From: Verrucomicrobiota bacterium
GTDB taxonomy: Bacteria > Verrucomicrobiota > Verrucomicrobiae > Limisphaerales > UBA11358
Assembly: GCA_014860005.1 (NCBI GenBank)
Contig: JACZKP010000093.1
Location: 1 to 14,121, forward strand
Length of the DNA: 14,121 bases
Direction: 5' to 3'
Part shown: positions 7,644-14,048 of the stretch, in pieces
Layout of the letters: each line of letters begins with the position of its first letter
Numbering within the stretch: the first letter of the stretch is position 1
Notes under the pieces: model-generated
The model's input: only the letters and a program-made list of their open reading frames with translations
Databases searched by the model: none
What the model was told of the DNA's origin: nothing
Position numbers and translations under genes: made by a program

Positions 7644-9074
7644 ATGGGCACGTTGAATTCCGAAATCAAAGACAGTTCAGTTGTCTGTCAAACCAGCCAG
7701 GGGGTGGAGTTTCGCGCCTCGCTGCTGAGGTTGACCCGCTTTCTGGCGGTTTTTGAAATTTACAATCCCGACCTTGTCCTGCGCGCTTCCGAGGTGCTCA
7801 AGGATTTCCGAATCGTGTTTCAGAACCGGACCGTTTATTCGGGCCGGGCGGTGATTCGCAATCAACTCAACGCCGGTTTGGGGGATGTCTGCGAAGTCAC
7901 TTTGAACGAAGGCTCGTGGATGGATGTGGCATTCACCCCGGAAATGATCGCCAATGGCGGACTGCGCAAACAGTTCGTCGAGTTCCTCGAGGAATGGCAG
8001 AAGCTTTACCGGGTGCGGGCAGATTACAAGGTGATCATTGCGGACATGCAGAGTTTCTTCGCGGATCTGCGGCTCTCGTTGGATCAAGTGGAACTTGGGA
8101 TCAAGGCTTCGCCGACCGACAGTCAGCTCCAACTGGAGCAGGACGCAGCGGAGGAATTGAGCCATCCGATCATTCCCTGCGTCAATGTGCTGTTCGAGCA
8201 GTTTGAAGAAATTGCCGGGAAGCTTGACGTGGACCTGCGGCCGGCTCACCAGAATTATATGCGGCGGCAGATGCATCCGCTGGTGCTGTGCGCACCGTTT
8301 GCCAACCGCACCTTTCACAAGCCGCTGGGCTACGCGGGTGACTATGAAATGGTGAACATGATCGCGCGAAATCAGCACGAGGGAGGGTCGCTCTTCGCCA
8401 AGATCGTCAACACCTGGTTTCTCCGGCAGGCGCCGGCGGAGGCGCACCGCAACCGCATCCAATACTTGGAGGAAACGCTCGCCACGGAGACGCTTCGCGT
8501 CTGTCGGCGGCATCGTCCAGCCCGCATTTTTAATCTGGCCTGCGGTCCGGCCCAGGAAATCCAGGCATTCCTTGCGAAGAATCCGCTTTGCGAACACACC
8601 CAACTTACGCTGCTGGATTTTAACGAAGAAACGTTGCGGTATCTCCGTAACATTCTGGATGACCTCAAGCGACGGCATTCGCGCGGGACGCCAATTGAAT
8701 ACATCAAACGATCTGTTCACCACATCATCAAGGAAAGCAGCCGGACCAAGGATCGCGCGACCGAGCCGCAGTATGATTTCGTTTACTGCGCCGGGCTGTT
8801 TGATTATCTGTCGAACCAGGTTTGCCAGCGTTTGATGAACATCATGTACGACTCGGTGGCGCCGGGAGGGTTACTGGTGGCCACAAACGTCGAGCCGCGC
8901 AATCCGTTGCGCAATGGGATGGAGCATTTGCTGGATTGGCATTTGATTTACCGGACGGCTGCGCAGATGCGCAGTTTGGCGCCCGCCCGTGCCCGGGCGG
9001 AGGATTGTTGTGTGCGGGCGGAGGCCACCGGAGTGAACGTGTTCCTGGAGGTTCGCAAACCGGATCATGCCTGA
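7644..9074 (+). CDS. SAM-dependent methyltransferase, 3-hydroxypalmitate methyl ester synthase (PhcB)-like, with N-terminal PilZ-like domain
   Basis: From ATG 7644 the product has 476 residues (a GTG at 7569 would add 25 that look unconserved). Residues about 10-95 are beta-rich and PilZ-like, but lack the RxxxR and D/NxSxxG residues needed for c-di-GMP. A helical middle (about 110-220) leads to LGYAGDYEM (228-236), a signature I associate with this family, then a Rossmann methyltransferase: motif I NLACGPAQE (297-305), acidic LLDFN (D325), post-II FVYCAGLFDYL (379-389) and APGG (406-409). Related proteins are named after the Ralstonia extracellular factor 3-OH-PAME, made by PhcB by methylating a 3-hydroxy fatty acid. 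The substrate here is inferred only. It overlaps the following kinase by 8 bases, so the two are translationally coupled. It may be a signal-producing enzyme of a quorum-sensing unit. Confidence 0.8.
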   Translation: MGTLNSEIKDSSVVCQTSQGVEFRASLLRLTRFLAVFEIYNPDLVLRASEVLKDFRIVFQNRTVYSGRAVIRNQLNAGLGDVCEVTLNEGSWMDVAFTPEMIANGGLRKQFVEFLEEWQKLYRVRADYKVIIADMQSFFADLRLSLDQVELGIKASPTDSQLQLEQDAAEELSHPIIPCVNVLFEQFEEIAGKLDVDLRPAHQNYMRRQMHPLVLCAPFANRTFHKPLGYAGDYEMVNMIARNQHEGGSLFAKIVNTWFLRQAPAEAHRNRIQYLEETLATETLRVCRRHRPARIFNLACGPAQEIQAFLAKNPLCEHTQLTLLDFNEETLRYLRNILDDLKRRHSRGTPIEYIKRSVHHIIKESSRTKDRATEPQYDFVYCAGLFDYLSNQVCQRLMNIMYDSVAPGGLLVATNVEPRNPLRNGMEHLLDWHLIYRTAAQMRSLAPARARAEDCCVRAEATGVNVFLEVRKPDHA

Positions 9075-10476
9075 AGTCCTGACAACACGCTCACCGGAGT
9101 TCCAAGCCGCCTTTCTGGCCAATGAACGGCAGGAACGGGTCAACACAGGCAAGGTGGCCTCGGCCCTGGTGTTCTTCCTCATGCCCTTCGGATGGACGCT
9201 CGACTTCTTCCTGTACGAGGAATCCGTGGGCACGTTTTTGGTGTTGCGATTGATTTGCTCCGCGCTGGCCGCCGTTCTGTTCTATCTGCACACCACGGAG
9301 TTCGGGAGGCAAAACTTCCGGTTGCTAGGGCTGCCGATTGCCCTGCTGCCGGCGGTCTTCATCGCCGTGATGATTTATATGAAGGAGGGGCCGGCCTCGC
9401 CTTATTACGCGGGACTAAACCTGATCCTTCTGGCGGTGAGCGTCGTGGTTCATTGGAGCACGCGCGAATCGCTGCTCGCCGTCCTGGGCGTGCTCCTCAT
9501 CTACATGATGGTTTGCGTCCTTCACCGGTACAATCATCCGGGCGAGCCGGTGGGTGGCATCTTTTATAGCAACCTGATTTTCATGATCGAGACCGGGATC
9601 ATCGTGGTGGTGGGCAACTACTTCTACAACCGCTTGCGCTTTCGGGAATTCTCAGCGCGTTACGAATTGGCCCAGAACAAACAGGCCCTCGAACAGACCA
9701 ACCAAAAGCTCGATACCCAAAACAAGGAACTGGCCGACACCCTTCAGAAACTCACCGAGGCCGAATCCCAACTTGTGCAATCCGAGAAGATGGCCTCCCT
9801 TGGCCGCATGAGCGCAGGCATCATTCACGAGATCAACAACCCGTTGAACTTTGCCACGACCGGCCTCTTCACGCTCAAGAAGAAGGGTAAACACCTGCCC
9901 GCGGAACAACGCGGAGAATACGAGGAGATTATCCGCGACGTGGGCGATGGCATCACCCGCGTCCGGGACATCGTCTCGGACTTGCGCATGTTCACACACC
10001 CCGACACGGACAGTCACGATGAGGTGGAAGTATCCGAAGTCATTGCCACGGCTGTGCGCTTCATGAGCAACGAATTGGCGGACAAGGTCCGACTCGAACA
10101 GAACCTGCCCGCGAACCTGACGATCCGGGGCAACAAGAACAAGCTCATCCATGTGGCGGTGAATTTGATTCAGAACTCGCTGGATTCGCTGCAGGCCAAA
10201 ACGTTCGACGGCGAACAGCCGACGATCTGGATCGAAGGCCGCGAGGAGCCAGCCGGCAGTTACCTGATTGTGCGGGACAACGGAATCGGCATTGAGAGCC
10301 AGCACTTGGACAAAATCTTCGATCCCTTCTTCACCACCAAGGACGTGGGCCAGGGGATGGGATTAGGACTGAGTATATGTTATCGCATCCTGGTAGAGAG
10401 CCGCGGGAAGATTTCAGTGCGCACCGAACCGGGGAAGTTCTGCGAGTTTACGCTGGAGTTCCCGCCGCAAGCGTGA
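9067..10476 (+). CDS. Six-TM membrane sensor histidine kinase, PhcS/LqsS/CqsS-like
   Basis: A 469-residue membrane kinase. Six hydrophobic segments lie at about 31-50, 57-76, 86-105, 113-130, 134-153 and 166-188, with short loops and no large periplasmic domain. A coiled coil (about 195-245) follows, then HisKA with SAGIIHEINNPLNF (H254). The HATPase is intact: N-box NLIQNSLDS (N370), G1 DNGIGI (404-409), F-box FDPFFTTKD (418-426), G2 GQGMGLGLS (428-436). A six-TM input domain is the layout of quorum-sensing kinases that detect hydrophobic signals within the membrane (LqsS, CqsS, PhcS), which fits the methyltransferase gene just upstream. ATG 9067 overlaps that gene's stop; GGAGG at 9047-9051 is rather far away, so coupling probably drives translation. 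There is no attached receiver; the likely partner is encoded 16 bases downstream. Confidence 0.9.
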   Translation: MPEVLTTRSPEFQAAFLANERQERVNTGKVASALVFFLMPFGWTLDFFLYEESVGTFLVLRLICSALAAVLFYLHTTEFGRQNFRLLGLPIALLPAVFIAVMIYMKEGPASPYYAGLNLILLAVSVVVHWSTRESLLAVLGVLLIYMMVCVLHRYNHPGEPVGGIFYSNLIFMIETGIIVVVGNYFYNRLRFREFSARYELAQNKQALEQTNQKLDTQNKELADTLQKLTEAESQLVQSEKMASLGRMSAGIIHEINNPLNFATTGLFTLKKKGKHLPAEQRGEYEEIIRDVGDGITRVRDIVSDLRMFTHPDTDSHDEVEVSEVIATAVRFMSNELADKVRLEQNLPANLTIRGNKNKLIHVAVNLIQNSLDSLQAKTFDGEQPTIWIEGREEPAGSYLIVRDNGIGIESQHLDKIFDPFFTTKDVGQGMGLGLSICYRILVESRGKISVRTEPGKFCEFTLEFPPQA

Positions 10477-10492
10477 GAAAGAAAACGACGCA

Positions 10493-11758
10493 ATGATCCC
10501 GGCAATGGAATCGCAGTACGATTACAAACAGTTCGCCATCCTTTACGTGGACGACGAGGAAAACTCGCTCAAGGCGTTTGCCCGCGCCTTCGCTGACGAG
10601 TTTCGGATTTTTACGGCGGCCAATGCCCAGGACGGATTGAGACTGCTGGAGCAGCACCGCCAGGAAATCGGCCTGCTCATGACCGACCAGCGCATGCCGG
10701 GTGAGAAGGGCGTGTGGTTGCTCGAACGCGCGCGGCAATTGGAGCCGCGCATGATTCGCATCCTGGCCACCGCCTACTCCGACATGGACGCGGCCATCTC
10801 CGCGGTAAACACCGGCGCCATCTACAAGTACGTCACCAAACCGTGGGATCCCGAAGAACTCGAACAAACCCTGAAGCGGGGCCTCGAATTCTTCATGGTG
10901 CAACGCGAGCGTGACCAGTTGCTGTTCGAGAAGATGTCGGTCTTGCACAACATGATGATCGCCGACCGCCTCGTCAGTCTGGGGTTGCTGGCCGCCGGCC
11001 TGAGTCACCACATCCGTAATTCACTGGTGGCCGTCAAAACCTTCCTGGACCTGGCCCCGGCCAAGATGGCGGAGGAGAAAGTGGATTTGAACGGACTGCG
11101 GAATCCGGACTTCTGGAAGGACTACTATCAGAATGTTCAAGGCCAGGTGGAGAAGATCAACAATCTGCTCAAGGACCTTTGGGTGGCGTCCGAAGGCGCT
11201 TCCTCCCAGTTTGCCGACCGCGTCAAGTTGCACGAAGTCATCGCCGGGGTGATTGCGGAATTGAAGCCGGAATTTGATGCCAGACACATCGAGGTCGAAA
11301 GTCAAATTTCTGACGCCTTGCCGGAACTGAGCGTGGACCGCCCGAAATTCCAACGGCTGTTCGAGTTGTTGTTAAAGGACGAACTCGCCAGTCTGCCGGC
11401 AGGCACGCGGATAACTCTCACGGCGGAATTGAACGACAGCGGCCCAAAGCCGGAGATCCAGATGCAGATCAGCGACAACGGCCCAGGTTTGCCCGAGGAA
11501 GCCGTGCGCGTGCTGTTCGATCCGTTTGTTGTTCGCAGCGATACGCCTGCCGAGTATGGCATTCATTTAATGGCCTGTTTCTTTATTGTTTATCATCATG
11601 GTGGCAAGATCGAAGCCCGCAGCCAGAAGGGCATCGGCACCACGTTTACGCTCCGATTGCCGCTTAACCCGGATCGCGCCGTGGTGGAGCAAAACCAGGG
11701 CCTGCTGCAAAAATCACTCCTGAATCAGACTTTTTGGGAGAAGTTGATTGCCTCCTGA
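10493..11758 (+). CDS. Response regulator with C-terminal histidine kinase-like domain (PhcR/PhcQ-like), degenerate ATPase
   Basis: A 421-residue protein with reversed order: receiver first, kinase-like part last. The receiver (about 14-130) is complete: D20/D21, phosphoacceptor D65 in MTDQRMPG, T93 and K116 in YVTKPW. A short coil leads to a HisKA-like segment LSHHIRNSLVAVKTF (H172, with the usual Glu replaced by H173). The ATPase-like part is worn: the N-box reads ELLLKDELAS with no Asn, G1 is kept as DNGPGLP (328-334), the F-box is FDPFVVRSD, and the G2 region has no GxGxG. ATP hydrolysis is doubtful; the domain may be a phosphotransfer or protein-binding output. Receivers with a kinase-like output are the hallmark of PhcR in Ralstonia. 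It starts 16 bases after the six-TM kinase and probably receives phosphate from it. Start ATG 10493 or 10505. No DNA-binding domain, so the final target lies elsewhere. Confidence 0.88.
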   Translation: MIPAMESQYDYKQFAILYVDDEENSLKAFARAFADEFRIFTAANAQDGLRLLEQHRQEIGLLMTDQRMPGEKGVWLLERARQLEPRMIRILATAYSDMDAAISAVNTGAIYKYVTKPWDPEELEQTLKRGLEFFMVQRERDQLLFEKMSVLHNMMIADRLVSLGLLAAGLSHHIRNSLVAVKTFLDLAPAKMAEEKVDLNGLRNPDFWKDYYQNVQGQVEKINNLLKDLWVASEGASSQFADRVKLHEVIAGVIAELKPEFDARHIEVESQISDALPELSVDRPKFQRLFELLLKDELASLPAGTRITLTAELNDSGPKPEIQMQISDNGPGLPEEAVRVLFDPFVVRSDTPAEYGIHLMACFFIVYHHGGKIEARSQKGIGTTFTLRLPLNPDRAVVEQNQGLLQKSLLNQTFWEKLIAS

Positions 11759-11790
11759 CCCGCACGTACCGTTCGGCCACGATCCGAGTA

Positions 11791-11969
11791 TCCGCCTGAT
11801 AGCGGGTATGGATTCGAGTGGAGACAGACGCGGCGGCCAGGACACCTGCAAAAACGGGCCGGCGACGAGCGGGCCATCATCGGTACCCGTCGGTTGAGAA
11901 GGTTCTTCATCCTCACTGCGAAGTGGGGATACCAGCAGCCAGCGCGGTTAAGTCGGCCCGCTGCCACAA
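11791..11969 (+). repeat. 179-bp dispersed direct repeat, copy A
   Basis: It matches 13101-13279 without gaps, with 15 differences over 179 bases (about 92% identity), both copies in the same orientation. The minus strand of both copies can be read as protein in the same frame, but the differences fall 3/7/5 by codon position (third/second/first), so there is no third-position excess and it is unlikely to be a conserved coding unit. GCGGGCC (11869-11875) and GGCCCGC (11955-11961) could pair and fold the unit as RNA or DNA. Confidence 0.9.
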
Positions 11970-11985
11970 CGCAATGGATTAATTG

Positions 11986-12065
11986 GGTGGGGCGAGGCTA
12001 CTGACGAGCCGGCCTTGGCGCGTCAAAGCGCAGTGGCGACGGCTCGCGGGGACGCTCGCCCCGCC
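11986..12065. repeat. Long imperfect inverted repeat, MITE/REP-like
   Basis: Arms of 26 bases (11986-12011 and 12040-12065) are reverse complements at 19 of 26 positions around a 28-base centre. The arms read GGGGCGAG...GACGAGCCG outward to inward. This sort of GC-rich palindrome resembles dispersed repeats I associate with Verrucomicrobiota genomes, but no second copy lies in this window. It lies 16 bases after repeat copy A. Confidence 0.6.
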
Positions 12066-12121
12066 AGCTACTGTGGCGTGTGTCAAAGTGAACAGGATGC
12101 CTTGGCTGGTGGCTCGGCAGT

Positions 12122-12136
12122 GGGCGCGTAGCGCCC
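12122..12136. repeat. Short GC-rich hairpin
   Basis: GGGCGC (12122-12127) and GCGCCC (12131-12136) enclose a GTA loop; outer bases CAG/CTG can extend the stem with an internal mismatch. There is no T-run beside it, so a terminator role is unsupported. It may be part of a dispersed repeat. Confidence 0.4.
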
Positions 12137-12233
12137 GCCGCTGATCGCCGGCAAAGGCTCCTTGTAGAATTCCTATGCCTAAATCACCATCACGAATTGA
12201 AACAAACGCAGGTCTGGCACGAGGGCATTCAAC

Positions 12234-12902
12234 TTAGTGAAGATTTATGGTGTAGGGATGTTCACGCAGGAACTGGCCGAAGTCCGGCGTGATACGTTGA
12301 ATCACCGGGTCAATCGGATAAACCACCCCGTTGGCCGACTGGATGGCATTGCGTGGAAAAAGATCGAACATCAGCAAACCCGCCAGCTCATCATAGTAAG
12401 CCCCATCCGCCAATTTTTCATAACCCTTCCCCGCCATCAATTCATCCAGGGCCGTTTGGGTCGGGGCACGGCCTTTGATGAATGGCTGCGAAGTGATGAT
12501 GATGGGCTTGCCATTCTTTACGACCACACGCTCCAGCCGGATGTCATCGTTGAAAACCAGGTTTTGCAGGTCAAGCCGGTCGAGGTATTCAGCCGGGGTT
12601 GCGCCTCGGGAATTGGAGCCGAGGGCGATGCCGTAGCCCAACTGGCGTTCCGGCAACGTGGCCTTGAGGTAGCGCTGCTTGCGCCGGTGAAAATAAACCA
12701 GATGCTCGCCGCCCCGAGTGAACTCTGGCGGCAGCCTGCCCCCTAGTTTCCGGTTTTCTTCGGCCCACTGGATGAGCCGTTGCTGTTCTGCTTCAACACG
12801 CCCTGTGCGACTCGCGTGAGCGGCATCGTGGTCTGGAGCTGGCGCACCGCCTCCACGCGTGAAGTCTGCGGCTGATTCAAGCGTCCTGCGAGCGTCGGCC
12901 AT
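12234..12902 (-). CDS. Polyvalent-protein-type kinase domain protein, stand-alone
   Basis: A 222-residue protein resembling the small kinase-like domain found in polyvalent proteins of phages and conjugative elements. Visible landmarks: GGEHLVYF (64-71), a candidate ATP-binding lysine K80 in RYLKAT, ATPAEYLDRLDLQN (101-114), IITSQPFIKGRAPT (135-148), a catalytic-loop equivalent DLFPRN (D180, N185, spacing as in the HRDxxxxN motif) and a DFG equivalent PID (D198). The retained K, D, N and D suggest an active kinase or phosphotransferase, but the target is unknown. The N-terminal 60 residues are charged and probably flexible. An in-frame TGA lies 7 codons before ATG 12902, and AAGAAGG sits just before the ATG, so the start is well fixed. 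In phages this domain is usually one part of a giant protein; here it stands alone between two copies of a repeat, suggesting it came with a mobile element. Confidence 0.65.
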   Translation of the reverse strand: MADARRTLESAADFTRGGGAPAPDHDAAHASRTGRVEAEQQRLIQWAEENRKLGGRLPPEFTRGGEHLVYFHRRKQRYLKATLPERQLGYGIALGSNSRGATPAEYLDRLDLQNLVFNDDIRLERVVVKNGKPIIITSQPFIKGRAPTQTALDELMAGKGYEKLADGAYYDELAGLLMFDLFPRNAIQSANGVVYPIDPVIQRITPDFGQFLREHPYTINLH

Positions 12903-13004
12903 GGCCTTCTTGAAGTTGTTGTTTCACGTTGCATTTGACGTTCACAGGATAGCAAAAAACGCCCGCTTTGCCATGTTTATTTGGGGTAATTCCAGGCCAT
13001 CTCA

Positions 13005-13100
13005 TCACGCTACGGGGGTGAAGGCTTCTTTGAGGACGGCTTGGAGGAGGTGGGCGGCGTGGGTGCGCGTGTGCGTGATCTCCGCCGCCAGCAACTGGCT
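13005..13100 (-). pseudogene. Possible C-terminal remnant of a type I restriction specificity subunit (HsdS)
   Basis: Reading the minus strand from 13100 gives about 31 residues ending at TGA 13005-13007, including LLAAEITHTRTHAAHLLQAVLKEAF, here split as LLAAEITHTRTH and AAHLLQAVLKEAF. The amphipathic helix closing in (L/V)LxxAF resembles the end of many HsdS proteins. The similarity stops exactly where repeat copy B starts, as if the repeat had landed in, or replaced, the rest of the gene. The fragment is short, so the assignment is a guess from pattern. Confidence 0.3.
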
Positions 13101-13279
13101 ACCGACTGATAGCGGGTATGGATGCGAGTGGCGACAGACGCTGCGGCCAGGACACATGCAAAAACGGGCCTGCGATGAGCGGGCCATCATCGGTTCCCGT
13201 CGGTTGAGAAGGTGCTTCATCCTCGCTGCAAAGTGGGGATACCAGCAGCCAGCGTGGTAAAGTCCGCCCGCTGCCACAA
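13101..13279 (+). repeat. 179-bp dispersed direct repeat, copy B
   Basis: Second copy of the unit at 11791-11969 (offset 1310, same orientation, 15 mismatches, no gaps). It abuts the possible hsdS remnant at its left side and lies 49 bases from the transposase stop at its right. The two copies flank the stand-alone kinase gene. Confidence 0.9.
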
Positions 13280-13328
13280 ATGCGGGCCAGATGCTCTGAC
13301 CGCCCAAAGTAGTATCGTGACAATATAG

Positions 13329-14048
13329 TTACGTTACATAATGTCGCGCCAGCTTTTTGTCGGCGTCTTGGCGGGTGAACCGCCATTCAATCTGGCAACC
13401 CGCCGCATTGCGCCGTTGTTCCCATGCCTCCAGTTCGGCATGCAAGCGGTTCTCACTGCCGATCCGGCGTCCGAGGCACTGCCGATCCAGGATGCCAATT
13501 TCAATCTCCGCCATGTTGAGCCAACTGGCATGCTTGGGCGTGTAGTGAAACTCAATCCGAGCCAGGAACTGCCGGGCCACTTCCACACCGAGCACTTGTT
13601 CAAACGAGCCGCGGAAATGCGTGTTGAGATTATCCAACACCAAGTGGATCGTCCGCGCGGTGGCATAGGCCCCGTTGACCAGGCTCTGGACAAACCCGAC
13701 AAAATCCGGATTGGTTCGCCGCCGCGTGACCGTGACCGCTCGCCGTCCGCCCTTGGGTTGGACCGCCACAAACAGATTGCGGGTGCCGGCGCGCCGATAC
13801 TCATAGTCTTCCCGGGCGAGGCGCCCGGGGCTGGCCGCCAAGGGTGGTCGGGTTTGTTCCAAGAGTTGTTTGCTCTTTTCATCCAAGCAAATCACAGGTT
13901 CCTGCGCATCATACGGCTTGGCATAGAGGGCCAACAGGTTGTACATCCGCTCTCGATACTCGGCGGTTATCCGGCCGATGCACCAGCAGTTCTCATTTTG
14001 ATTAAGTGCGGGATGGTTACAAGCGGGGGTGAAGGTGGATTGAGGCAA
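13329..14048 (-). CDS. IS630-family DDE transposase, C-terminal two-thirds (N-terminus lost or beyond the window)
   Basis: The product has the IS630 catalytic core: PVICLDEKS (D56), HLVLDNLNTH (D139), then KHASWLNMAEIEIG (E181), and ends FTRQDADKKLARHYVT, the usual close of this group. The DDE triad is intact. The N-terminal helix-turn-helix is not recognisable: before CWCIG the frame reads NHPALNQNEN, where relatives have a longer linker, suggesting a small deletion or decay. The listed start is TTG 14048, but the frame stays open to the window edge at 14120, so the true start may be outside. IS630 elements use a DDE enzyme and insert at TA. Full-length relatives are roughly 340 residues, against 239 here. 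It lies next to repeat copy B and marks this end of the window as mobile. Confidence 0.85.
   Translation of the reverse strand: MPQSTFTPACNHPALNQNENCWCIGRITAEYRERMYNLLALYAKPYDAQEPVICLDEKSKQLLEQTRPPLAASPGRLAREDYEYRRAGTRNLFVAVQPKGGRRAVTVTRRRTNPDFVGFVQSLVNGAYATARTIHLVLDNLNTHFRGSFEQVLGVEVARQFLARIEFHYTPKHASWLNMAEIEIGILDRQCLGRRIGSENRLHAELEAWEQRRNAAGCQIEWRFTRQDADKKLARHYVT

Larger units (their letters stand above)
11759..12233. other. 475-nt non-coding, repeat-rich stretch
   Basis: There is no supportable gene. It contains repeat copy A (11791-11969), a long imperfect palindrome (11986-12065) and a small GC-rich hairpin (12122-12136), each listed separately. It separates the signalling operon from the mobile region, and both flanking genes converge on it. 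No T-tract terminator follows the hybrid kinase gene. Confidence 0.6.
12903..13328. other. 426-nt non-coding region upstream of the kinase gene
   Basis: It holds a possible coding remnant (13005-13100), repeat copy B (13101-13279) and about 50 bases up to the transposase stop. The promoter of the kinase gene should lie between 12903 and 13004, where the sequence is locally AT-rich (around 12950-12985 on the minus strand), but no clear boxes can be defended. The end of the IS630-type element should fall at about 13280-13328; the terminal repeat cannot be identified with only one end visible. Confidence 0.5.

Noticed and set aside
7644..7950. N-terminal domain as a functional c-di-GMP sensor
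   Set aside because: The RxxxR and D/NxSxxG residues needed for binding are not present.
7677..8723. Minus-strand open frame (348 codons) opposite the methyltransferase gene
   Set aside because: No domain resemblance; the methyltransferase motifs on the plus strand are clear.
11725..11967. Open frame on the minus strand of repeat copy A, with a matching frame in copy B (13005-13307)
   Set aside because: Differences between the copies are not enriched at third codon positions, so protein selection is not supported.
11791..13279. The two 179-bp repeats as ends of a composite transposon
   Set aside because: They contain no transposase and no terminal inverted repeats, and no target duplication can be seen outside them.
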